This document shows positions 37,683-48,230 of a stretch of 64,000 nt of DNA, piece after piece. This DNA is from Ampelocalamus luodianensis. Lineage: Eukaryota > Streptophyta > Magnoliopsida > Poales > Poaceae. Numbering within the stretch: position 1 is the stretch's first letter; each line of letters opens with the position of its first letter. Both the position numbers and the translations under genes were made by a program. The DNA is taken from positions 9,114,001-9,178,000 of the forward strand of contig CM070633.1 of assembly GCA_036346255.1 (NCBI GenBank), given 5' to 3'. Under the pieces are notes generated by a model, which worked only from the letters and a program-made list of their open reading frames with translations, did no database searches and was not told where the DNA came from.

Positions 37683-39166
37683 CCAAGTAGATGCATTATC
37701 AGTAGGTAAATGTTTATCCTCTACTACTGAGCCTAGGTTTATCTTGCTGTGATGTTGGGTTCGTTGGATGAACCCCTATCACTTAGTAGTTTACGAGTTC
37801 GTTGCTTAGCCATGCTTAGTTATCGGTAGAAATGGGCGGTTATCGACTTGTCGATAACCTTGATCACACAAACTTATTATAATCTCTATGTTTCAGTTTT
37901 GTGCTATGTTTAAAATTGCAAAACTAAAACTGAAAACAAAACCATTTGGACTTGGGCACAATGGTAAGATGGTGTGATCTTTGGGTGTAACTGGAATGGT
38001 GCCCTAATCATTTAAGGACCGAGTTACTTGCGCCACTGCTCGAGCATTCTTGCGTGCAACCACACTAGAGGGTATGGGACCCTCTTGACTTAGTACTTTG
38101 GCGTGTGTTGGCTACTTAGTCGCAGGAGGGCGTGTGTGTGTTGCGTTGCAGGTAAATGAGATGGTTGTGTGTGGAGCATTGTAGTTCTCCAAAAGCTTTA
38201 TCCCGAGGGTAGTTGTCTTTGGCTTTACAATGTATGCGTATGGGTTTCTATCCATACGAGCTGCTCAGAGTTGATTCACAATATTGGAAATGTCTCAGAG
38301 GACTTAGCCGTGCGCAAGCATACCTTGGAAGTGTGCATCTTGTGGCTTAAAGGCGGTCCAAGTGTGGGTACATTGGTACACCTCGCAGGTTTTTGAACTA
38401 TTCAATAGCCTCGCCCTAGGTTATGGACACGCCGAAACGCCCGTAAGAACCAGACTACAACATTTTAAACTAAAACTTGATGGGTGGTATGAATCGTGAT
38501 TCATGCTATTTGTGGTGGCTATTGGGTTAGTCACTTCTAGGTGGTTACTTGATAATTATTGTTACTATGTTATTTCAATGCTTAAAACTGATTTATTAAA
38601 TTGCTTTCAATCTATTACATTATTGCAAATAAAACTTGCTTTTTGTGTCCAAATGACCATATAACCAACCTTCCTTTGATACAGCCTTCATGTAGCTATG
38701 TATAGGCTTGTTACCCGTAAGTCTTGCGAGTACATTTTTGTACTCACCTGCATTACTTGTTGTGTGCAGAGGAGGAAGCTGAGCCTGATGGGCCTCACTT
38801 TTGTGAGTTGTGCTGTGGCAGTGTGTGGGGCGATTAGCTTGGCGGCCCGGTTGGTTGCCCTGTGGTGTTGTGTGGCTAACCGGTCGTCTTTTGGTTTAAG
38901 CCATCTTATGGCAACTTTTGCTTCCGCTGTTACTTTGTACTCTTGTCATTTGGCCGGTCGACTGTTCTGTAATAACTTATATTATGTATGTCTTTTGGTA
39001 GACTTGTTATCTTATGTTGTATGGAATTGATGCATGCTTTGGTTTAATGTATGTGTGCTGCATTTTCTGGGAAGCACATGTCCATCGAGGCACGGGTTAT
39101 TCTGTTTGTGATGCTAGAACCAGAGGAAGGTTAAGTATTACAAGCTTAATAAACCGGGGTCTCACA
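37683..39166 (+). repeat. Solo LTR E3, second part
   Basis: This resumes E3 at CCAAGTAGATGC after E1. It has the perfect hairpin GGTTATCGAC-TT-GTCGATAACC (37838-37859), a degraded CTATTCAATAG palindrome near 38398, and GAGTACATTTTTGTACTC near 38728. It ends GGGGTCTCACA. Confidence 0.88.
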
Positions 39167-39171
39167 GTAAG

Positions 39172-39574
39172 ACTTGCGAGTACAACTTTGTACTTAAACC
39201 GGATATCTGCTTGTTCAGAGGAGGTTGACCCCAAGGGGTCAATCATTGTGAGACTGTCTACGAGGACGACGACTAGCTTGGCGGTTTCTGGTCGGTTGCC
39301 TTGTGGGTAAGGGCAGTCGGTTGGCTTTTATTTTGTTGCCATCTTATGGTTATGTTTCCACTATGATTTTAGTACTCTACCTTGCTATTTGGTCAGTCGG
39401 CCCTTTTGATGTAATATGAACTATGTATGTCTTTGTGTTGTGAACTTTTGAGACGTTGGTAATGTAATCTATGTTGTATGGCATTGATATTGATATTGTT
39501 TTGTGACGTGTATATGTACTGCTCCTAGGAGGTACACAATACACCAAGGGTGGGATATTTGATTTGTAATGCTA
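39172..39574 (+). repeat. LTR A, third part
   Basis: This continues LTR A after E3 (GAGTACAACTTTGTAC, then GAGGAGGTTGACCCC). It stops at TTTGTAATGCTA, about 40 bp short of the expected LTR end GGTCCTCACA. Here LTR D begins. The missing end is not seen elsewhere in the window. Confidence 0.7.
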
Positions 39575-40680
39575 TGTCGGGACCCAAAAAAATGCAATAA
39601 TGGGCCCTTTGTGTATAATGCACTAGTCTAGGATCAAGCTAGTGCACACAGTCAACGTAGATGAATATCGATCCACACAAAACAATTAATAGAGTAAACG
39701 ATTAATTTGGATAGAAAATAATGGTTTTGACCTTATGGTCGAGTTTTACAATTATTAAGCCACGCAGGGCCAGCAGAAAATTAAATAGCAGCGGAACAAA
39801 TAAACTCCAGCGGAGATCCCATCAATTCACCACAAGCAACCAACTGGGATCAAGACCCTAACGATCAGCATCTTCGTAGAACTCCTCCTCAAACGCAGGC
39901 GATGACTCCTCTTCTATTGAATGTTTGCAGCAAGTATGAGTACACAACCGTACTCGCAAGTCATACCACAGAATGTAATGTATAGATGCAGGCTTATTCC
40001 GAAGGAAATGGCTCCTGTGGTTCTTTCGCATAAAAGCAACATTTGCAATTGAATAGGAATAATAGATTGGAATGCAATTCAAAACAATTAAATAATAATA
40101 ATTTTAACAGTTGTTTTCACAAAGACACAAAATCTAAACAGTTTAATTCACACAGCCATATGACTTAGATCACACAGCTGTACCATCCCAAATGTTTTTA
40201 TGAACACTACCCCTTGTGTGAAATCCCCGAGCATATCCATGACCGCGAACGCGGCTATTCGAATAGATTGTTTAACACTCTGTAGAGATTGTACACTTTA
40301 CCCACACGATATAATCAGTGTAGTAAGCACTAATCATAACAAAACTTTTCTGAAACTTTATCTCAAATATTGACACTCCCGATGTGCTTTACCGTCGGAC
40401 TAACCCACTAAGGAAACTAGTCCAACACACATCGTTGGACAGGGAAGCGGCGAACTGTCCCGCGATGTGATCTACCTGGTAGTACACACCTCCACCCTTG
40501 CACAGAGTCTAACCTACTACCTGAGTAATCAATATCAAGAATCCATAACTTACTAAGTTAAGCCCATCCCATCAGGCATGTGGTCGTACAGTAAGGCTTA
40601 GTTTAATGGCGCACAAAGTTAAGTCCTTAATTAACAAGACAAGACTTCCAATTTCTAGCTATGACACAGATTATTATTTC
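39575..40680 (-). repeat. LTR D: minus-strand LTR remnant, truncated
   Basis: On the plus strand it starts TGTCGGGACCCAAAA. It then shows the shared LTR landmarks in minus orientation but diverged: GAGTACACAACCGTACTCGCA near 39939, CGGCTATTCGAATAG near 40252, and a ...GTCCTTAATT word near 40622. It breaks off around 40680, where pol-coding sequence of another element begins in the opposite orientation. The breakpoint is approximate. Confidence 0.6.
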
Positions 40681-40841
40681 CATGCACACATGATGAGGAC
40701 ATCACACCTTCGGATACACGCCCTACACAAAATCCTCCAGATCCAGTTGCTAAACTACAAGGACCTATGACAAGAGCTCGTGCACGTCACTTAAATTATG
40801 AGGTGAGCTCGTTTCTAGGTGCTAATAATTTATCTATGTAG
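40680..40841 (+). pseudogene. 3' end of a Ty3/gypsy pol (E5 family)
   Basis: The open frame ends at TAG 40839-40841 and contains KLQGPMTRARARHLNYEVSS. The GP-[IM]-TR-A/S-RA-[RK]-L motif is typical of the extreme C-terminus of many plant Ty3/gypsy polyproteins that lack a chromodomain tail. Only about 50 residues remain; upstream it is cut by LTR D. Confidence 0.75.
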
Positions 40842-41100
40842 AATGGTATACTACCTAATGATTGTGATCTTTTGTTACTTAGAATATCTGGACCCCAAGG
40901 TCTACGACTGTGTCTACAAGCCCTACGACTGGGGCCGCACCTACGACTGTGTCCCAAGCTCCTCGACTAGGTTCGCAAACAGCACGACTGCACCACCCAG
41001 CGCTACGACTGTGTCTCAAGCTCCTCGACTAGGTTCGCCAAACACACGACTGCACTCCCAAAGACTACGACTAGGCCTCACGCCTACGACTACCATTAGG
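40842..41100 (+). repeat. E5 3' untranslated region with 62-bp tandem repeat
   Basis: This lies between the pol stop and the LTR. Two units, 40941-41002 and 41003-41064, each read CTACGACTGTGTC, then AAGCTCCTCGACTAGGTTCG, then CACGACTGCA. Further CTACGACT words flank them. No gene is seen. Confidence 0.7.
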
Positions 41101-41559
41101 TGTCTGTGACACCATTTTGGGCCTAATAGGGCCTTGTAAGCGTGTCGGGGTCAAAGCCTCAGGTTGTGTACGCTCTCCCCATGGTCGCACAACTCTAGGT
41201 CAACCCCCTCACGTCCCCCCCTATATATATACCACGCCGCCACGTTTAGGGGTTTTTTCTTAGAATTATTCTGCCACTTGCAGCTACGCGTATGTACGGT
41301 TTGAGGAACCCCACTTTGTGAACTTCATTCAAAATCCGCAATATATTTCAGATTGCATCTATCTTGTTCTTGTGAGTTGATTCGATTGCTTGCAGGAACA
41401 ATAACCCTCGTGGTAAGGTCGATCGCGTGCAGCGTGGTCGATAACGATAGTCGTGCGGGTGTAGCGACTGCGAGGTAACGACCGCTGGTCGAAGCCTTAA
41501 AGCGCCAACGTCCCCACGACGAAATCAATCGAACCTATCGAAGATCGGACTCGTTGTCA
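41101..41559 (+). repeat. E5-family LTR (about 460 bp)
   Basis: It starts TGTCTGTGACACC (or at TGTGACACC, 41105) and ends CTCGTTGTCA. It has TATATATATA at 41222-41231, then a leader. A tRNA-iMet-type primer-binding site follows at 41565, so it is used as a 5' LTR for the gag downstream. The pol 3' end of the same lineage lies upstream, so it also looks like a 3' LTR. Confidence 0.7.
41222..41231 (+). promoter_or_regulatory. Putative TATA box of the E5 LTR
   Basis: TATATATATA about 120 bp into the LTR is followed by CCACGCCGCCACG. It is a good plant TATA box in the expected U3 position. Confidence 0.6.
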
Positions 41560-41564
41560 TCGGC

Positions 41565-41580
41565 TGGTATCGAGCTAAGG
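41565..41580 (+). promoter_or_regulatory. E5 primer-binding site
   Basis: TGGTATCGAGCTAAGG lies five bases after the LTR end. It is a tRNA-iMet type site, again with CGAG where CAGAG would be canonical. Confidence 0.7.
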
Positions 41581-42857
41581 TTGCCCGTTAGGTAATCTCG
41601 TTTATCCCTTTGTTAGTTGTGTTCCATCACCTAGAGTCCGTAAAATTGCCCCACAAAAAGTTTTAGATCTTAGTTTTCACGCTGTCCAAACCACGCTGTG
41701 CCTTTCGCAATTTTGTTTTCAGATTCGCGTTGTTGAGTTCGAGCCCATCGTCGGTGTCTTTGTTGCTGGTCTAGTCGACGTGATCTAGTTTCTAGTGTCG
41801 AGTCTTTGCCGTTTTGGTCATCGTATCTCGCTTGTCCTTTGTTGCATCCGCTGTAATTAGGGTTTGTCCGCTATAGCCGAGATTGAGTCACCACACCCAT
41901 ACGACCACCTACTGAGCCAACACCCCATCCGACCACTTACTCGTGACACCACCCCATCCGACCACCTACTGAGCCAACACCCCATCCGACCACCTCCTCG
42001 TGTTCGACTACCTAGTCGGATTCACCATCTACTCGCTTCGCCCGACATCCTACTCGAGTCTATTCAAGCTTCGTTGCTCTCGGACACCCACGCACTCATC
42101 ATATCGTGTCCGACCCAACAAAGACCGAGAAGAAATCCCAGCCAAACGGAGATAGCCAAAGTTCAGAGAGAGAGAGAGTATCTTTATTACCTTCATACCC
42201 CGCTCTCCAAAAAGTTTGTGACCTACATATATCCCTGTGCCCTAAAAGGGTTTTGAAGAGTTGTGAGCCAAGGTCACTTGCGCAAAAAAAGAGAGGAACC
42301 CTAGGTTGGGCTCATCACCAAAAAAAAGAAGAAGAAAGAATCAAAAAAAGAAAAAAAAAAGAAAAAGAGAATAAAAAAAAAGAGACCAGCTCAGTTGGCT
42401 CACGACCACCCTCAGTTGGTCTACGACAATCCACCGGAGCTCCACGACCACCCACGAGAGATATCGGTTGCTTTGTAGTTTTTTTTTGTTCCTTTGTGCT
42501 TATATCTACCCTATCTTTCGGCTTGCTTGAGCTAGTGCTAGGAGAGCGTTTGGGCCAAAGAATCGTGATTTAGCATCGTGGACTTTGATTTAACTTGCTA
42601 ATCTGATTTCATTATTGTCGCTCCTTGCTACTAAACATTGCCTCGCCCAAGCTCCACGCACTTTTGTCCTCGATTTGGATCTCGATTCGCCTCCACCGCA
42701 CTCATACATCCCACCTTCTCCGATCACCACCTGCTACAATTTGGTAAGAAATTCATAAGAGCTTGGTAAGACGCTTGAGAGTGCGTGACCTCCACCTTCC
42801 ACGAACTAGTAGTTGGTAGGATAATACATTTGTGTTGTCTTTTGTCTCCTACTAACC
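41581..42857 (+). other. E5 leader with 28-bp tandem repeats and a purine-rich tract
   Basis: This is the untranslated leader before gag. Four tandem units of 28-29 bp (41903-42016) begin GACCACCTACTGAGCC and end CACCCCATCC. A nearly pure A/G tract occupies about 42312-42385. Open frames through here (41864-42573) follow the repeats and lack domains. I see no gene. Confidence 0.6.
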
Positions 42858-43710
42858 ATGGCAGGTGAGGAATTGGGTGCGCAAGAGTGTGTTGTGAGGG
42901 AAGAGCTCACCATGGTGTTGGATGAACACCGCCATGCTATTAATGATGACATTGATAGGAAGTTTGCGGAGATAAATCTTGACATTACAAAACTCATCGA
43001 TAGTATTGCCACACTCAATGCACCCATTGATGTTTTGGCCAATCGACCGAACAATGGTGGTGGATCCTCAAGGTGCAGTCCACGACCATGAGAACGATAA
43101 CGATAATGAGATGCACAACCGTGATGCCCTTGATGCACGACAACGGAACCGATTGAACTTCAACCGTCAAGGTATGAGAGGTAATAACTTTCCGCAACAT
43201 AATGCACGTGATAATGATGATCCATATGCTAAAGTCAAGTTCACTATACCATCTTTTGCGGGTGCTTATGATGCTGAAGTATATTTAGATTGGGAGATGA
43301 CGGTAGAATAGAAATTTAATGCTCACTTAGTTCCCGAAGTGCATAGAGTTAAGCAAGCTACAAGTGAATTTAAAAATTTTGCCATCATTTGGTGGAGTAG
43401 AGTATGCAATGATGGATTAGCGCCTACTACCTGGGATGCTTTAAAGGTTACTATGCGTAACAGATTTATTCCACCCTCTTTTAAACGAGACTTGCATAAG
43501 AAATTGCAGCGCTTAAACCAAGGCAATAGATCTGTAGAAGAATATTATCAGGAGCTACAAATTAGTATGTTGCGTTGTGATATTATTGAGGATGAAGAGG
43601 CTGCTATGGCACGTTTTTATGGAGGACTAATACGTGAAATTCAGGACATAGTTGATTACAAAGAATATGATAGTGTTCCTAGATTGTTCCACCTTGCTTG
43701 TTTGGCGTAA
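42858..43710 (+). pseudogene. E5 gag (capsid region)
   Basis: The ATG at 42858 starts MAGEELGAQECV. A frameshift near 43075-43090 moves into the next frame. The Retrotrans_gag-type core follows: FTIPSFAGAYDAEVYLDWEM, KFNAHLVPEVHRVKQATSEF, IIWWSRV, and FKRDLHKKLQRLNQGNRSVE then EYYQELQ. An in-frame TAG at 43309-43311 stands where a Gln (CAG) is expected after MTVE. Role: particle capsid. The frame ends at 43710. A plant Ty3/gypsy gag, distinct from the E1/E7 type. Confidence 0.85.
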
Positions 43711-44233
43711 AAGAATTGCAGGTCGATGCAGAGGCCAAGGAACAACTTTGGAAGCACGCCCACACCACGATTAACATCGTGGCACGTTAAAACAGTCCAA
43801 CCGTCTGCCACACGATCCGCTGCCCCTCCGAGTAGGGGCGCTTCAAGAAGACCTCCGACACCAACACATGCACCCGAGGTAAACAAATCTACTAGTGTGC
43901 AGCCCCACCAAGAGTTCTTCTTCTGTTGCTTCCACGTGTCGTATGATTGGGATTATTTTCCATCGCTGCAAGGGAATGGGCCATGTCATGAGGGATCGCC
44001 TAAGTCACGAAAGCATACTCGCCACCAAGACGGAGGTTATGTAAGTGCTAGTGATATTGAGGATGAGTATGTGCCTCGCAGCCTAACATTGCGAGTGGAG
44101 GAGACGAGATGATAAAGGATGCCGATGATGTAGAAGAACAAGTAGGCTGCTGTGACACAGGACTCATGAGAGCCTTGTTGCGCAAATGAGTGCCGAGCAC
44201 AATTGAGAGAGCAGAGCAAAATCAGCGCACAAC
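43711..44233 (+). pseudogene. E5 gag C-terminus with degenerate zinc knuckle and linker
   Basis: Around 43968-44015 the sequence reads HRCKGMGHVMRD. This keeps the CX4HX4 core of a CCHC knuckle, but both outer Cys positions are lost (Phe/His side and Arg). An acidic YVSASDIEDEYVP segment follows, as is common before protease in this lineage. Frames shift several times. Confidence 0.65.
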
Positions 44234-44496
44234 TTGTTCCAATCTAGATTCCTCGTGAAGGAGAGAGCCTGCAGAGTCATCATTGATGGAGGGAGTTGCA
44301 ACAACCTTGCAAGCTCCGAGATGGTCGAGAAGCTTGGCTTGACCACACAACCACACCCACGTCCCTACTACATCCAATGGTTCAATTCATGTGGTAAGTT
44401 AAAGGTAAACAAAGTTGTGAGAGTGCAATTTTCAGCTGGTAATTACAAAGATAGTACCGACTTTGATGTAGTGCCTATGCAAGCATGCTCGTTGTT
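44234..44496 (+). pseudogene. E5 protease fragment, interrupted by E6
   Basis: The open frame contains RVIIDGGSCNNLASSEMVE, then KLGLTTQPHP and FDVVPMQACSL. DGGS is the active-site variant found in one large group of plant Ty3/gypsy proteases, and VVPMQACSL precedes the usual LLGRPW. E6 entered exactly here, after the duplicated-looking TTGTT (44492-44496). The right-hand copy lies outside the window. Confidence 0.85.
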
Positions 44497-45351
44497 TGTA
44501 ACATCCCAATTTTGGGCTTGTGTTTCAAATGTAAGAAAATGAGTAGAAATTAAAACTTTTTCTTACATCATGTATTTCCTGTATGTACTGAACAAGTATT
44601 GCACAAGAGGTTATGGAAATACAAAGTCACAAGTCTTTTGATCCAAATCTTGAGCTTTCAAAACAATCTTGTCAAACCTCTTGATCATCTCCTGAAATAT
44701 TTTTCCTAAGTTCTTGGGATGGTATGTGACCCTCCTGAAAATTTCACATTTTTTTAGAAATTGTTTGAATACTTTTGGAGGTCACTAAACCTACTCAAAT
44801 TCTCGTCAAACTGGGACCAGCACCTTGTGGAATTTTTGGAGGAAAATGTATAGCACAAAGACCTCTGCAAAATTTACACAAGGTCAATAACTCCAGCTAG
44901 AAAGCTTCTGTAAAATTTCATAATTTTTGGAGTGAGTTTGCTATCCCAAATAAATCCCAAACTTCAGATCAGTTCAAAACTCAAAATTACGGTCTAAGTC
45001 CGACTGAACTCGAGTCCCACCCACCATTGGACTCGGTCGGCCAGCCGCCTTGACCTCCTGCTCGCTTCCTCGGCCGTTGGATCTCCATCCACCGCCTGCA
45101 CCTCCCTCTCCGATCTCGGCGCCTTGGGGTGGTCCAGCCATTGATCTTCATCCAACGGTCCACGACTCCTCGATCTCCCGCGCCGACCTCCTCTCGCCGG
45201 TGATCCGGGACGCCCAGACCACTCCATGCAAATCGATCGCCCAGACCTCTTCCTCACTGTTCTTTTTCCTCCCGACCTCCCGAGGTCCGGTCATCATGAT
45301 TTTCACGCACCGCGCGTGTGTCGTGGTCGAGCGGTTGGTGCGGGTCGTCAC

Positions 45352-46489
45352 TAGGGGTGAAAACGGATCGGATAGTTTCCGACCGATCCGACGAAAAACG
45401 GATTCGTGCATTGTCTCGATCGGATTTTTCTGATAATTCTCGGATCGAAACGACCGGATTTTTTTGCGGAACGAAACGAATACGGTGAGCTATGCTATCC
45501 GGCGGATACGGAAACGAATACGGATTATCCTGATAAGACGAAGGTCGGATATCGGATTTCAGCCCAAAAGAGGATTTTGGCCCAAAAGAGAAAATGAGAT
45601 TTTAATTGATTTCTAAATTTTAAAATGCAACAAATCAAATAGCCTTTAGAAAATAGCAAATAGAGTTCAAAATTCTAGAAAAATCAAAAATTCTTGAATG
45701 ATTTTGAACTTAATAAAATTAATTTCAACTTAAAATTGGTTTTTATTTTTGCACATAAATTATTTTAATTTCTAAAAAATAGTAAAACCTTTTTAAATTC
45801 TAGAAAATCAAGAAATTAATTATTTTTTCACTTTAAATCAAATAAAATCCTAAAAACTCAATAAATTTTATTTTTACATTAAAAACTAGGAAATTAAATA
45901 CTTAACTTTATTTTATTTTATTTTTCTTTTTAACCAAGAAAACTCTTTTAAATATCGAAAATCTAATAAAATAATAACTTTATTAATTTTATTTTGGTAA
46001 TATACTTTGGGATGTTATAGTATTTGTGTATAAACTAACTATCTAGCCTGATCGATGTTAGTGTGAATTAAGTTTTATGGATGTGATGAACTAAGTATGA
46101 ATACGTGATGATTTGTGACTTTGTGAGTTATGACTTATGACTTTATGAGCTAAATATGGTAAACTAAGTGTTTTATTTGTGATGAACTAGTTAATAAACT
46201 TGCTAGTGCCAATGTTCTGTAGTTTGCCAAAATATGAACAATTCATGAATGTTTGCATCAAATAAACTAGTTATATATTTTTGTTAATTTTTGTATACAA
46301 TTTAAGGGGTTTTCATGTTCAAAATATCCGCGATCGTATTCGCTTCGATTCAGTATTCGCCCGATTCAGATTCGATATTATTCGATCCGTATTCAGATCT
46401 CGAGGTATTCGATTCGCTTCCGAACCAAAAATATGAAAACAAATATGGCGAGCCATTATCCGTCCGTATTCGATCCGCTTTCACCCCTA
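45352..46489. mobile_element. hAT-like non-autonomous DNA transposon (1.14 kb)
   Basis: Terminal inverted repeats are TAGGGGTGAAAACGGATC on the left and a matching GATCCGCTTTCACCCCTA on the right, one mismatch apart. The flanks TCGTCAC (45345-45351) and CCGTCAC (46490-46496) form a 7-bp duplication with one mismatch, possibly 8 bp. Subterminal copies of CGGAT/GAATACGG occur at both ends, and the AT-rich middle has no transposase. This TIR type is widespread in plant hAT derivatives, from memory and not a search. Confidence 0.85.
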
Positions 46490-47359
46490 CCGTCACCTTT
46501 TGGCCCTTTCCAACGTCTCTTTCGCCATGCATTTATTGCAGCACTTTGCCCTAAAGGAAGTCATCCCATCGCTTTGTCAAATCAAGCAAGTCCATGACAG
46601 GGCATGGACTTTGTTCACTGTAGGTTTTTGCCCACACCATTATCAAGCTCCTAGGCTATGTATAGCCTGAGACCTCCTTTCTCCTTTTCTTCTCCGTTCT
46701 TTGTTGTGCTTGAGCTCCTCGGCGAGAATGGTCCTCAAACTCAAGCACCCAAGACCACCCACCCCTACCACCATTGTCACCCTTGAGCTCCTCGTCGGCT
46801 CGAGCCCAGTGGTCCCAAAGAACATTCTTGCCTTTTCACTGTCATCTTGATCACCTAGGGCTTGCTCTAACCTAGCTCGGTTCACCATTGCAGAGGTGGA
46901 CATGTTGGGGAGCTGCTCTTCGTGGTCGGGATCATCTTCTTCTTCCTCGCCGGCAAGCACTTCATCGCCGGACTCGCCGACCTTCTCCAAGCTCCTCCAC
47001 CACCTTGGTCCCTCTCGCCCTCGTGTGCCCTTTTCTTAGCTTGGTCCTTGTGTTTTCTAGTCGTCGTAGGGCTCGCTTAGTTTTCGTAGTTTTGTCGTAT
47101 TGTACTCCTTCCTCTCTCTCGGCACGGCTTCCGTGCCATCGCCGCACGAGAGCACGTCCCTTAGGTTCTTGGCGTTATTTCAACTCGGCCGTGTCCTTGG
47201 TTCTCGCCGCGAGGTCCCCATCGCCGCGGTGCATCAAGACCAAACTCGTGTTTTGCCGCGGTCGCACTTCTGATAGGAATCTCGGTCGTATGATTAGCAT
47301 TAATGTGTCCGAGGTTGCTCATTAATGCGGTCTTGCCAGCAAAACGCGCGCGCCGCTAA

Positions 47360-48230
47360 GTCCTAAGACCTCCTCGGTTATTTGTGGCCGCCCACAACCA
47401 CCCCGGGTTAGATCCGAGCCTTTGGCCCGCTCCAAAAACTTAAGCCTCGACCCCTAGTTTGATCTCAGCCATTTAGGATCACCTCCTAGTAGATCTGCAC
47501 TGTAGAAGGCTTTCCGTGTATTTTCTTAGTGCCAGACCTCCCGCTGAAATCCTCGGCCGTTAAAGACCACCGAGGTTAAATCCCAACCGCTAGGATCACC
47601 TCCGCCTTGGGGTCCTCTTTGCAAAAGACCTCCTTGAGGTCCTCTTTGTTAAAGACCACCGACGACCTCCACCGAGGTCCTCTTTGCAAAAGACCTCTCC
47701 TGGTCGCTTGCAAAGACCACCCTTAGACCACCCTCGGGTCATCTTTGTAAAGCCACCCCTGCTTTTACAAAGAAAACCCGCCAAGACCTCTTAGGCGCTA
47801 TCCTAGCCGCTCATGACCTCCCTGTTCTATATCCGAGCGTTAGATCTCCTTTGCAAAGTCCTTAGTCTCAGATCTCCTCCGCGCCGATCCGACCGCTCAG
47901 ACCTCCCTAGGTCTAACTGAGCCGCCCGCATCTCCTCCCGTTAAAAACCGTGACGCATAGGACCTCCCGAGTAGATCTTGGCCATCCAAGACCTCTCGTG
48001 TAAATCTCACCAATCAAGACCTCCCCGAGATCTTGACCGCCTAGACCTCCTCCTTTAGATCTCAGAGCGTTAGGACCTCTCCTCCGGAGATCTAGACCGT
48101 TGAAGACCTCCTCCGTGAGATCTTAGCCGCCTGCACTCCCTCTAAGCCTTAGGACCTCCCTAGTGCTCGGGACCGCCAGATCTTGATCTCGACGGCCACG
48201 ACTCCGTTAGCGCGTGGACCTCCTTTGCGT
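47360..48230 (+). repeat. GACCTCC-rich degenerate minisatellite in the E6 LTR
   Basis: It has the same organisation as 11050-12000 in E3: repeated GACCTCC or GACCACC words alternate with GATCTTGACCG or GATCCGAGC. At least a dozen exact GACCTCC copies are present. It sits at the same LTR position in both elements. Confidence 0.7.

Larger units (their letters stand above)
9440..39166 (+). mobile_element. Solo LTR E3 (about 4.9 kb of own sequence), carrying element E1
   Basis: It starts TGTAACATCCCAAGTTTAG and ends AAACCGGGGTCTCACA, with exact duplication GTAAG at 9435-9439 and 39167-39171. Its own sequence is 9440-12885 plus 37683-39166, and there is no internal domain, so it is a solo LTR of a Tekay-like chromovirus. 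The first part has a hairpin at 9472-9512 and GACCTCC-rich minisatellite DNA (about 11050-12000). The second part has the GGTTATCGAC hairpin (37838-37859). Long open frames (for example 9877-10362) are compositional. Confidence 0.9.

Noticed and set aside
41903..42016. CRISPR-like direct repeats
   Set aside because: The units are contiguous 28-29 bp tandem repeats without spacers, in plant retrotransposon leader DNA.
41864..42573. Overlapping 130- and 155-residue frames in the E5 leader
   Set aside because: They follow the 28-bp tandem repeats and the A/G-rich tract, and have no recognisable domain. The true gag start lies downstream at 42858.
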